Under the pieces are notes generated by a model that did no database searches, was not told the DNA's origin, and worked only from the letters and a program-made list of their open reading frames with translations. DNA of 52,158 nucleotides from positions 27,640 to 79,797 of the forward strand of contig DEML01000101.1 of NCBI GenBank assembly GCA_002359185.1. The letters are read 5' to 3'. Made by a program: the position numbers and the translations under genes. This document shows positions 8,297 through 16,958 of this stretch, piece after piece; position 1 is the first letter of the stretch; each line of letters starts with the position of its first letter. The stretch is from Planctomycetaceae bacterium UBA2671. GTDB taxonomy: Bacteria > Planctomycetota > Planctomycetia > Planctomycetales > Planctomycetaceae.

Positions 8297-9238
8297 TTAC
8301 TCTTTGGGCATTGCGGCAATGCGTTCCGGGGAAATTTGCTGAGAGAGAATCAGGACTTGCCGTGATCTTTCTGAATCGGAAATCGGCTCTACATCAATTT
8401 CCCAGAATGGACTGTTCGTTTTCACTTCAGCCCGCACAACACGCCCCAGAACCAGTGGCTGTTCCCAGGTTTGCTCTGGATCGTTCAGTACCACATAATC
8501 TCCCTGACTGACCGGAGCTGTATTTTCAATATATTTCAGTTCGCACAATTTATCTCCGGTCCCATGCAGACTGCCAACCGGAATTCCCCCGGACTGCGAT
8601 GCCTTGTCCGTTTTCAGGATCTGCACAGGACAGCGAAATTCGGGATCCGTCACAGATCGGTACGAACTGCTCCAGCGGCCAACCGCAGAGACCTGTCCGA
8701 CAATTGCCCTGCCAGCCAGAACCAGATCGTCAGGATGAATTTTTGCATCCGCCCCGAGATCCAGCAATGGTTGCTCGGCTTTGAGAATCCAGTCCTGCTC
8801 TCGAACATTGCGAGAGGTTCCCGCATCGATCCATGCTCCGGATCTCCATCGCTCTTCGTGCGATCCACTCATGCGGCGGGCTTCGATTAACCGAGGTTGA
8901 AACAGACTCTGAGAAGTCTCAGCCGGCAGTTTCTGGTTTTGATCATTCAGCAATGATTTCAATGCGAGAATCTGTCGCTCCAACCGTGAAACGTCTTCAC
9001 TGACTTCAGAGTTCTTTTCGTTTTTGTCACTTATGGAATTTGAAGTATTGCCACGAAAATTGCTTAGCAGGGTTTCGATTGGCAGCGTTCCAACAAAGCG
9101 GGCGATCGGCGCAAAACCATCCCGCAATTGCCGACGAATCTCCATCCTCTGAACTTCCGGCAGCACAGCAGTAACACACCCGAGCAGCATCCAGCTGGTC
9201 AGAATGAGAATCGCTCTGGTCTGATCACGATGATTCAT
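8297..9238 (-). CDS. mreC: Rod shape-determining protein MreC (divergent)
   Basis: 313 aa. One N-terminal membrane anchor (about 9-27) is followed by a coiled coil (about 75-110, SRLERQILALKSLL) and a beta-rich periplasmic domain with the MreC-type elements LAGRAIVGQVSAVGRWSS and VSQGDYVVLND. MreC links the MreB cytoskeleton to cell-wall synthesis. It is divergent: the coiled-coil region has an insertion of polar residues at about 62-80. It lies between mreB and mreD. The start ATG lacks a clear ribosome site. Confidence 0.82.
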   Translation of the reverse strand: MNHRDQTRAILILTSWMLLGCVTAVLPEVQRMEIRRQLRDGFAPIARFVGTLPIETLLSNFRGNTSNSISDKNEKNSEVSEDVSRLERQILALKSLLNDQNQKLPAETSQSLFQPRLIEARRMSGSHEERWRSGAWIDAGTSRNVREQDWILKAEQPLLDLGADAKIHPDDLVLAGRAIVGQVSAVGRWSSSYRSVTDPEFRCPVQILKTDKASQSGGIPVGSLHGTGDKLCELKYIENTAPVSQGDYVVLNDPEQTWEQPLVLGRVVRAEVKTNSPFWEIDVEPISDSERSRQVLILSQQISPERIAAMPKE

Positions 9239-9268
9239 GATTGAAATACTTGGTGTTTTTCAAAATGA

Positions 9269-9425
9269 GTAGGTCAGGTTGTGCCTGATAAATAAGACGT
9301 CAAATGGAAATCACATCAGATGTAGGTTGGGTAAGCGGAACGCGTAACACAACGTCATGGATCTCAAGTTTTCGAAGTGACTTCACCGCATTTGCTGGGT
9401 TACACTTCGCTAACCCAGCCTACTA
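9269..9425. repeat. Palindromic repeats inside the mreB-mreC gap
   Basis: Two repeat pieces lie within the operon. 9269-9290 is a GTAGGTCAGG...GCCTGA hairpin repeat, also seen at 19498 and 27281. 9318-9425 is a long imperfect inverted repeat whose ends, TGTAGGTTGGGTAAGCG and CGCTAACCCAGCCTACTACA, pair, with an inner palindrome around TTTTCGAAGTGACTTC. They should form strong hairpins in the mre transcript. Confidence 0.7.
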
Positions 9426-9435
9426 CATTTCTTAT

Positions 9436-10485
9436 TTACAAATTCCCGCTGTCCGACATCAAAACATGTTTCCATTGGTTGAGATGTTCCAGGCAAATCG
9501 CAGTGCCGCGGGCGGCAGTCGTTGTGGGATCGTCATCGATGCGAACGGGAATTCCCAGAAATTCACTGAGATACTGATCCACTCCCCGCAACAAGGCTCC
9601 GCCTCCGGTAAGAACAACTCCGGTTTGAGCCAGATCAGAAATCAACTCGGGTGGACATTGCTCGATCGTCTCCCTCAGGCAGGCTGCGATTTCTTCGAGA
9701 ATACGCACCATCACTTCGCGGATTTCCTCACTGGATACAATCGCTTTGCGAGGCACACCACTGACCAGATCGAGCCCACGAACTTCGAGTGCATCTTCCT
9801 GTGGAAGTCTCCAGGCCGAACCAAGATCCATTTTGACGCGCTCTGCGGTTTGCAGTCCGATTTTCAATGAATACTGGCGCCGCAAATATTCGACAATCGC
9901 ATGATCAAAATGCTCCCCGGCTACCCGCGAGGATTTACTGACAACGATATCTCCCAGGCTGAGTACCGCTGCTTCGGTTGTTCCGCCACCCAGGTCGCAA
10001 ATCATAGAGGCTATCGGTTCGGAAATTGGCATGCCTGCTCCAATCGCAGCTGCCCGGGCTTCTTCAATCAAATAAACTTTACCCGCTCCCGAACGCTCTG
10101 CACTGTGAAAAACCGCTCGCTTCTCCACAGGAGAAATTCGCCCAGGAACGGCAATGACCGTTTTCGGTCGTAATAAATGTTTGCCGCCAGTCGCTTTACG
10201 GACAAAGTATTTGAGCATCGCTTCGCAGAGTTTGAAGTCGGTAATCACTCCTTCCGAGAGCGGACGGACTGCGGAAATGGTATCCGGAGTCCGACCCAGC
10301 ATCTGGCGAGCCAGTTTCCCAACCGCAGTGCCTCGCCCCAGAATGCGACGCGAATCCCGAGCCAGCGCCACGACTGACGGTTCATTCACGACAATACCGC
10401 TCCCCAGGACTGCGATCAAAGTATTCGCAGTGCCGAGGTCAATCCCCAAACCCGGGGAAATCCAGCTATGGAAGTGCCGCAGCAT
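9436..10485 (-). CDS. mreB: Rod shape-determining protein MreB
   Basis: 349 aa actin-like ATPase that forms filaments under the membrane and steers cell-wall synthesis. Phosphate and adenosine motifs are clear: GIDLGTANTLI at about 14-24, DLGGGTTE at 164-171 and VVLTGGGALLRGV near 290. An early basic/hydrophobic N-terminus could serve membrane binding. Length is normal (about 335-350). First gene of mreBCD on the minus strand. Its leader (10486-10670) contains a period-7 purine repeat array. No clear ribosome site precedes the ATG. Confidence 0.95.
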   Translation of the reverse strand: MLRHFHSWISPGLGIDLGTANTLIAVLGSGIVVNEPSVVALARDSRRILGRGTAVGKLARQMLGRTPDTISAVRPLSEGVITDFKLCEAMLKYFVRKATGGKHLLRPKTVIAVPGRISPVEKRAVFHSAERSGAGKVYLIEEARAAAIGAGMPISEPIASMICDLGGGTTEAAVLSLGDIVVSKSSRVAGEHFDHAIVEYLRRQYSLKIGLQTAERVKMDLGSAWRLPQEDALEVRGLDLVSGVPRKAIVSSEEIREVMVRILEEIAACLRETIEQCPPELISDLAQTGVVLTGGGALLRGVDQYLSEFLGIPVRIDDDPTTTAARGTAICLEHLNQWKHVLMSDSGNL

Positions 10486-10571
10486 GAAAGTGCCGACTGT
10501 AAAAGGTCATCCAGACAAGAACCGTCGGAATGTACTTGCAATTCAGCATTTACAGCAAGAGCGAGTTGGGG

Positions 10572-10606
10572 AAGGTGGAAAGTGGAAGGCTGAAGGAGAA
10601 AGGCGG
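10572..10606 (+). repeat. Degenerate 7-nt tandem array upstream of mreB
   Basis: Five consecutive 7-nt units: AAGGTGG, AAAGTGG, AAGGCTG, AAGGAGA, AAGGCGG. The purine-rich strand is the plus strand, antisense to mreB. It is the same period as the arrays around the four-helix-bundle cassette but with a different unit. Confidence 0.6.
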
Positions 10607-10670
10607 AACATATAGGGAATACGTCATATATAAGCAGGTATTAGATAGTAGCCACTTACTTCTGGCCTCG

Positions 10671-11012
10671 CTAAATATCCAGATCTAAAAACTGGCCGAC
10701 CATTTGATCAGTATCCGGTGTACGTTTCTCGGCTTTCAGACGTTCGAGATTAGCCCTTGCTTCTTCGTGGGGATCAGCATGCTCATGATGCTCATGCGGT
10801 GCATCGCGGCCGTCAGCATCACGGTCACTTTCGAGTGTGGCTTCGCCGACATCCTCACTCTGACGGGAAGTCAAAGCATTCAACGAATTCTTAAAGTCTT
10901 GTCCTGCCTGAGCTTTCGTCGCTTCGTTCTGCCCCGGGCGATTCTGCTGACCGCCGCTGACCGAACTGGCGATCAACGGGAAACTGGCACTTGTAAATCC
11001 AATCTGACTCAT
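10671..11012 (-). CDS. Small hydrophilic His/Asp-rich protein, unknown
   Basis: 113 aa from ATG 11012, which has a strong GGGGAG ribosome site 9 nt upstream; this start is better than GTG 11021. There is no signal peptide or membrane segment beyond a weakly hydrophobic N-terminus. The middle is acidic with a histidine-rich patch (APHEHHEHADPHEEA) that could bind metal. A helical Glu/Lys/Arg stretch and the end QFLDLDI follow. I recognise no domain. Probably a cytosolic protein limited to planctomycetes. It lies between mreB and recJ on the same strand. Confidence 0.65.
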   Translation of the reverse strand: MSQIGFTSASFPLIASSVSGGQQNRPGQNEATKAQAGQDFKNSLNALTSRQSEDVGEATLESDRDADGRDAPHEHHEHADPHEEARANLERLKAEKRTPDTDQMVGQFLDLDI

Positions 11013-11021
11013 TATGACCAC

Positions 11022-11276
11022 TCCCCATTATTGGAAGTTTTCCGATTTCAGTCTGAAAAACTGGCGGACTGAGATTTCCTCAACACTCGTTAAGTGAGAG
11101 AAGAGATGCACTTGGGGGTACAGATGCGAGGGGTCAATCAAAAGTATATCAGTTATCGTTACCATCGACTCATTTCAGCTGATACTTGAGGCAATATGGG
11201 AAAGATTTAACGATTATGCGGATTCCTTCAGATTCGACGTCTTCATGCAGACAGGCTGGAAGCCTGTCCTACTTTT
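11022..11276. repeat. Intergenic region with hairpin repeat
   Basis: It holds the promoter side of the small protein gene and, at 11249-11273, a hairpin repeat with ACAGGCT-GGA-AGCCTGT followed by CCTAC. Related pieces occur at 38805-38884. It directly follows the recJ stop and might end that transcript. Confidence 0.5.
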
Positions 11277-13034
11277 TCAATTCACAGCTGAGAGGGCTTC
11301 GTCTGGTTTCCAGTCGATGATGTGCAGTTCGACGTTTTCGCGGCCGCGGAATTCGTTGATGATCGGTTTGAAGCAGACGGAAATTCGCTCGCCTGCAGTT
11401 TCCATTTCTTCGGCCCATTCACCGCGACCAAAAGAGATGGCACGCAAAATACATCCGTAATGCTTGAGTCGCACTGCGAGATGGCGGCCCCCTTCGCCCA
11501 TTGTTTTCGGCTTTTCTGCGAGTTCAAGTCCTGTCGAAACGAAGACGGGACGTTCATTTTCGCAACCGAAGGGGCCCAGGAATTCGAGTTCGCGAATCGA
11601 TTTGACGGTCAATTCCGCCAGCGTCACTTCGGCATCAATCCGCCGCGGCACTGTTTCCTCAGCCGATTCGACCAGTTTAGCATTCTCGCAAAGTTGTTTC
11701 CGAAATTGATCAATCTGACTCTGTTTCACCCGCAGCCCGATTGCGGCGGCATGGCCACCAAACGATTCCAGTAAATCGGTGCATGTGGAAACCGCTTCGT
11801 GCAGATTCGTTCCCGCAAATGAACGACCTGATCCCTGACCAATGCCCGTATTGGAGTTGATGGCAATGAGAATCGTCGGTTTTTCAAACTGCTCGGCGAT
11901 CCGACTGGCGACAATACCGATCACGCCAGGATGCCAGTCATTATGTCCAATAACCAGACAGGGTTGTTCGAGCCATTCGGGATGATTCTGAATTTCTTCG
12001 CGAGCATGCTTGAGAATTTTTCGCTCGACGGTTTGCCGTTGTTTATTGAGTCCATCCAGATAGGTCGCCAGTTGCGAGGCTCGATCGGCTTGATTTGTTG
12101 TCAATAGTTCGACGGCGAGCCGGGCCTGTCCCAATCGGCCAGCAGCGTTCAGGCGTGGCGAAAGTCCATATCCGATGTCCTCGGCTGTCAGAGCCGCCTT
12201 GTCCATCAGACCAATTTCTTTCATCAGCGCAGCCAGTCCAACCCCGGCCTGTTGCTGCAGTGTTTCGAGTCCGTATTTGACGATCAGTCGATTTTCACCA
12301 ACCAGCGGAACAACATCGGCCACAGTTCCGAGCATCGTCAGGCCGACGGCCATTTTAAGAAAATTCCGCATCCGTGCGTCTGAGCGTTCTCCATCGCCGA
12401 GACGTTTACTGACTGCCCAAGCAAGCTTGAAAGCGACGCCTGCTCCGCACAAATGCGGAAATGCCTGAGAATTCTCGCAAATACGGGGGTGCACCAGAAT
12501 TTTCGCAGCCGGGAGTTGATCGGGAATGGTGTGGTGATCGGTAATGATCAAATCCAGTCCCAACTCCTTAGCCAAAGCCGCCTCTGCGACACTGGAGATG
12601 CCACAGTCGACAGTGACAACCAGACGAGATGGATCTGCATTGTGAAGTTCCCGCAAGGCATCGCAGTTCAAACCATAACCTTCTTCGAGCCTGCAGGGGA
12701 TATAGTAATCGACTACTCCACCAGCCTGAGTGATGCAGTGATACAGAATGGATGTCGATGTCATGCCGTCGACATCGTAGTCGCCATAGATAGTGATGCG
12801 TCGCTTGCTGCGGATAGCCGCGACGATTTCCTCAGATGCTTCAGTCACCCCCGGAACCAGTTCAGGTTCCTGCAGCGTTTTCAGTTTTGCCGAGAGAAAA
12901 TCTTTTGCATCCTCAGGTTGATTCATGCCACGAGAAATTAGAACCTGAGCCAGCAGCGTTGAACTACGGATATTTCGCGCCAACGATTCAACGATTCCGG
13001 TATCGTGGCTGACAAATTGCCATTCCCGTGGCAT
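11277..13034 (-). CDS. recJ: Single-stranded-DNA-specific exonuclease RecJ
   Basis: 585 aa, a 5'-3' exonuclease of the DHH phosphoesterase family used in recombination and mismatch or base-excision repair. Metal-binding motifs are in order: DYDVDG at 85-90, TVDCGISS at 141-148, DHH at 166-168 with HPR after it. The C-terminal DHHA1 domain shows GSGRSFAGTNL and SFGGHAAAIGL, and an OB-fold tail follows. Length is usual. ATG 13034 has GGAGGA 6 nt upstream. It appears monocistronic, with hairpin repeats on both sides. Confidence 0.95.
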   Translation of the reverse strand: MPREWQFVSHDTGIVESLARNIRSSTLLAQVLISRGMNQPEDAKDFLSAKLKTLQEPELVPGVTEASEEIVAAIRSKRRITIYGDYDVDGMTSTSILYHCITQAGGVVDYYIPCRLEEGYGLNCDALRELHNADPSRLVVTVDCGISSVAEAALAKELGLDLIITDHHTIPDQLPAAKILVHPRICENSQAFPHLCGAGVAFKLAWAVSKRLGDGERSDARMRNFLKMAVGLTMLGTVADVVPLVGENRLIVKYGLETLQQQAGVGLAALMKEIGLMDKAALTAEDIGYGLSPRLNAAGRLGQARLAVELLTTNQADRASQLATYLDGLNKQRQTVERKILKHAREEIQNHPEWLEQPCLVIGHNDWHPGVIGIVASRIAEQFEKPTILIAINSNTGIGQGSGRSFAGTNLHEAVSTCTDLLESFGGHAAAIGLRVKQSQIDQFRKQLCENAKLVESAEETVPRRIDAEVTLAELTVKSIRELEFLGPFGCENERPVFVSTGLELAEKPKTMGEGGRHLAVRLKHYGCILRAISFGRGEWAEEMETAGERISVCFKPIINEFRGRENVELHIIDWKPDEALSAVN

Positions 13035-13431
13035 GGGGGTTCCTCCTGCAGCAAATTAATTTGCTGAATGATTGAGCTCTCAGAGAAATTAATTTTCTAC
13101 AAGCACGGAAGCGCAAGCGAGTGTGTATGAACCACTCGAATCGACACACACGCTTGCGCCTCGTGCTTGTATTCGTTGAATGCTATCCGATACGAGTGCT
13201 GGAATTCAATTCGCTCAGTTATAGGCATTCATATGGACAGTTGATGGTCAATCCCTTGCATTTCGAGCCGATTGACATTCGAAGGCAATTACTCAACAAT
13301 GCATCCACGCTTTTTGTTGCGTTCATTTGTCTGAGCGGCGTCCTCAGTGATGCATCCTACCTGCTCAGCGAACCATCATTCACAGAATAAAACCTCACTC
13401 AATTTGTTCATAGATTCATCGGGAGCTTACT
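13035..13431. repeat. Intergenic region with 28-bp inverted repeat
   Basis: At 13099-13171 two near-perfect 28-bp arms (ACAAGCACGGAAGCGCAAGC... and the complement) flank a 17-bp centre. The same element, with another centre, is at 21835-21907. The plus-strand frame at 13121-13390 runs through one arm and is not a credible gene. The rest holds the leader of the next gene. Confidence 0.75.
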
Positions 13432-16400
13432 GTGCGTTTTCATCTCTTATCACTTCTCACTTTCGCCAGTGGATTATGGCTGGGATCAGTTTCTGTCCAG
13501 GCTCAGGAATTTCAGAATCTGTTTAATGGCAAAGATTTAACGGGTTGGGATGGCAATCCTGAATTGTGGTCGGTGGAAGACGGAGTCATTACCGGCAAGA
13601 CAAACGGACCCGACCATCTGAAGTACAATCAGTTTCTCGTCTGGACTGGCGGAGAAGTCGCTGACTTTGAGCTTCGGCTCGAATTTCGTCTGGAAGGCGA
13701 AAATAACTCCGGCGTTCAATACCGCAGCAAATTGATGCCGGAGGTCGGTCAATGGTCGGTTGGTGGTTATCAGGCAGATATGCATCCGAAACCGGAATTC
13801 ACTGGCATGCTTTACGATGAACGGGGACGCGGAATTGTCGCCAAACGTGGCGAGAAAGTGACCATCGGACCGGATGGCAAAAAAACAGCAGAAAAGCTGG
13901 ATGTCCCAGTCGATCAAAAAGATCTCACCGAGTGGCATGAGCTGACGATTACCGCTCGCGGAAATCGTCTCACGCATAAAATTGATGGTAAAGTCGCAGT
14001 GGTCGTGATTGACGATCAACCCAGCGATCGGGAAATGAGCGGAAAACTTGCTTTTCAGGTTCATCGTGGCCCAGCCATGAAAGCGCAGTTCCGGAACATC
14101 AAACTGCGTGAACTCAAGGAGAAAAAAGCTGACAAAAAAGAGGCGATGAAACGACCTGATAAAGCAGAAGACAAAACTGCCAAAGAGGATTCTCTCTCAA
14201 TTCCGAAAGCGACTCCAATTGCAGACATGAAAATCGCCAAAGATTTCAAAGTCGAACTGCTGTACTCGGTCCCAAACGATGTGGAAGGTTCCTGGGTTTC
14301 CATGTGCGTGGCTCCAGAAGGTCGCCTGATCGTGTGTGATCAATACGGCGGCTTGTATGAAGTGACACCCCCTCCGCTGGGACAGACGGAGGGAATCAAG
14401 ATTGAGAAAATCGATGTCGATATCGGAGAAGCCCAAGGCTTATTCTGGGCCTTTGATTCGTTGTATGTCTCAGTCAATAAAGCAAAAAAATATGCTGGTG
14501 GCCTGTATCGAGTCACTGATACCGACGGCGATAAAAAACTCGATACCGTCAAAATGCTGCGTCCTCTCAACGGGACCGGCGAACATGGTCCCCATGCGGT
14601 TTTCCCTACGGAAGACAAGAAAGGACTCTATATTGTCTGTGGAAACCGAACGGATTTGACCGAGATCGATACCTCGCGTGTGCCTCGGCACTGGGATGAG
14701 GACATCTTGTTGCCACGACCATATGGTCGTGGATTCATGAAAGGGACTCCCGCTCCCGGTGGATATATCTGCCGGATCAATCCTGAAGGAACCGAATGGG
14801 AACTGGTCGCGACTGGTTTTCGGAATCAATACGATGCGGCTCTTAATGCCGATGGCGAACTCTTCACTTATGATGCCGACATGGAATGGGACATCAATAC
14901 CCCCTGGTATCGCCCGACGCGAATTTCGCATGCCATCAGCGGTGCAGAATTTGGCTGGCGAAATGGTGGCGGCAAGTGGCCGGTTTACTATCAGGACAGT
15001 TTACCCCCTGTCCTCAACATCGGCCCTGGCTCACCAACTGGTGTGACCTTTGGTTATGGTGCAAAGTTCCCAGCTAAATATCAGAAAGCATTTTTCATTA
15101 ACGACTGGAGTTATGGAAAACTCTATGCCGTCCACATGACTCCACAGGGTTCGACTTACTCGGCTGTTGCAGAAGAGTTCATAACCGGGACTCCACTGCC
15201 GTTGACCGATAGTGTCATTAATCCGACTGACGGTGCGATGTACTTCGCCATCGGCGGTCGAAAAGTGCAATCGGGCCTGTACCGTGTCACCTATCAGGGA
15301 AGTGAATCGACAAAACCTGTTGATGCCAAAGATAAGCAGTTGGCTGAACTTCGCAAAATTCGCAGAGATTTGGAAACACTGCATCTGGGAGATCATCCTG
15401 AAGCTGTCGAAAAAGCCTGGCCCTATTTGAGTCATGCTGATCGATTCATCCGTTTCGCTGCTCGAATTGCGATCGAGCATCGCCCTGCTGAGGAATGGCG
15501 TGAAAAGGCATTGAACGCAAAAGAAGATGCCTGGACTTCACTCAACTCTCTGCTTGCACTGGCTCGAACTTATGAACGAACAGATAAAGGAGAAGGGGAA
15601 AATATCGATGCTCCGGTTCCCAACTGGAATGCGGCTGAGGATTACGGCAACGAAGATTTGACGGCTATTCTCGATGTTCTCGATCAACTGGACTGGGCTG
15701 AACTCTCTCTGCCTCAACAACTGACAATGATGCGAGTTTACACAGTCGCCTTTGTGCGACTGGGACCTCCGTCGGCTGAGCAACGGGAGTCGTTGATCAA
15801 GAAGTTTGATCCTGCTTTCCCTGCAAAAGCGTATCCATTGAATTCGGAACTGGCACAGATGCTCGTCTATCTGCAGGCTCCTTCTGCGGCGAGTAAAATT
15901 GTGGCACAATTGAAGAAAGCCCCGACTCAGGAAGAACAAATTGATTACGCCAAAACGCTGCGTCATTTGAACGCCGGCTGGACACCTGAACTGCAGGAAA
16001 CGTTTTTCGCCTGGTTCAACCGGGCAGCTGGCTATCGAGGAGGAGCGAGTTTCTCATTATTCGTACAACACATTCGTGAGGATGCAGTGGCCAAGTTGAG
16101 CGATGAACAAAAGCTCGCCCTGAAACCAATTCTGGAAGCGGTTCCTGAAGAGACCGCTAATCCATTTGCAGCCGAACCTCGACCAATGGTCAAAGAGTGG
16201 AAAATGGAAGAACTCGTTCCGTTACTGGAAGACAAACTCGTCAACCGTGATTTCGAACACGGTCGTCAGATGTTCGCGGCTGCCAACTGCTTTGCCTGCC
16301 ATCGTTTTGATGAGCAGGGGGGAGCAGTCGGCCCCGATTTAACCTCACTGGCAGGACGTTTCAGCAAGCGGGATATTCTCGAATCGGTGGTCGTCCCCAG

Positions 16401-16695
16401 CAAACAGATCAGCGATCAATATGAGGCGATCCAATTTGTGACTGTTGAGGGTCAAGTCATTGTCGGACGCATCGTTAACCTGGCAGGAGATACCTATCGT
16501 GTGAATACGGACATGATGAACCCCGATGCAATGACGGTCATCAAACGGGATGATATTGAATTGATGTCACCATCTAAAACATCCATGATGCCCAATGGTT
16601 TGTTGAATACGCTCCATGAAGAGGAAATCCTTGATTTAATGGCGTATCTTCTTTCGCGTGGAAATCGTGACGACAAGATGTTCAAGAAAGAATAG
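13432..16695 (+). CDS. DUF1080 / beta-propeller / cytochrome c-type fusion protein
   Basis: 1087 aa, GTG start with GGGAG upstream. A signal peptide (cleavage near VQAQ, residue 25) sends it out of the cytoplasm. Domains: DUF1080 (3-keto-disaccharide hydrolase/LamG-like) at about 28-225; a Lys/Glu-rich linker at 227-262; a glucose-dehydrogenase-like propeller with GEHGPHAV and NQYDAALNADG at about 270-625; an alpha-helical HEAT-like region at about 630-920; and a heme domain with CFACH at 953-957 ending in LMAYLLSRG, of the putative heme-binding Pirellula/Verrucomicrobium type. Likely oxidises or processes a sugar or glycan with electron transfer to heme. Substrate unknown. Monocistronic, with a terminator. 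Confidence 0.88.
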   Translation: MRFHLLSLLTFASGLWLGSVSVQAQEFQNLFNGKDLTGWDGNPELWSVEDGVITGKTNGPDHLKYNQFLVWTGGEVADFELRLEFRLEGENNSGVQYRSKLMPEVGQWSVGGYQADMHPKPEFTGMLYDERGRGIVAKRGEKVTIGPDGKKTAEKLDVPVDQKDLTEWHELTITARGNRLTHKIDGKVAVVVIDDQPSDREMSGKLAFQVHRGPAMKAQFRNIKLRELKEKKADKKEAMKRPDKAEDKTAKEDSLSIPKATPIADMKIAKDFKVELLYSVPNDVEGSWVSMCVAPEGRLIVCDQYGGLYEVTPPPLGQTEGIKIEKIDVDIGEAQGLFWAFDSLYVSVNKAKKYAGGLYRVTDTDGDKKLDTVKMLRPLNGTGEHGPHAVFPTEDKKGLYIVCGNRTDLTEIDTSRVPRHWDEDILLPRPYGRGFMKGTPAPGGYICRINPEGTEWELVATGFRNQYDAALNADGELFTYDADMEWDINTPWYRPTRISHAISGAEFGWRNGGGKWPVYYQDSLPPVLNIGPGSPTGVTFGYGAKFPAKYQKAFFINDWSYGKLYAVHMTPQGSTYSAVAEEFITGTPLPLTDSVINPTDGAMYFAIGGRKVQSGLYRVTYQGSESTKPVDAKDKQLAELRKIRRDLETLHLGDHPEAVEKAWPYLSHADRFIRFAARIAIEHRPAEEWREKALNAKEDAWTSLNSLLALARTYERTDKGEGENIDAPVPNWNAAEDYGNEDLTAILDVLDQLDWAELSLPQQLTMMRVYTVAFVRLGPPSAEQRESLIKKFDPAFPAKAYPLNSELAQMLVYLQAPSAASKIVAQLKKAPTQEEQIDYAKTLRHLNAGWTPELQETFFAWFNRAAGYRGGASFSLFVQHIREDAVAKLSDEQKLALKPILEAVPEETANPFAAEPRPMVKEWKMEELVPLLEDKLVNRDFEHGRQMFAAANCFACHRFDEQGGAVGPDLTSLAGRFSKRDILESVVVPSKQISDQYEAIQFVTVEGQVIVGRIVNLAGDTYRVNTDMMNPDAMTVIKRDDIELMSPSKTSMMPNGLLNTLHEEEILDLMAYLLSRGNRDDKMFKKE

Positions 16696-16714
16696 CCCAA
16701 CATCCAGTCTCACC

Positions 16715-16748
16715 AAAAAGGCTGCCGCAGAACTCGGCAGTCTTTTTT
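16715..16748 (+). terminator. Intrinsic terminator
   Basis: A 13-bp stem AAAAAGGCTGCCG / CGGCAGTCTTTTT with a 7-nt loop, ending in a T tract, 20 bp after the DUF1080 fusion gene. Confidence 0.88.
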
Positions 16749-16958
16749 AGTTTTGAATCGTGCAGATCCGGCTTGCAATATCTGCCATAATCGTCAGCAA
16801 TCAAGGGTTTTACGTCACATGCCTGCCGTACCCCTGTGTTCACATGAGATTTGAAGTATTGATAGGCGAGACGATTCAGAATCTGCTACAATAGGCTAGC
16901 AATAATTACCCATTTCACATTGATTTGACATCGCTGCAGGCATCTCTCGGGAACAATC

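Noticed and set aside
13121..13390. 89-codon plus-strand ORF
   Set aside because: It runs through an arm of a dispersed inverted repeat and has no ribosome site or domain.
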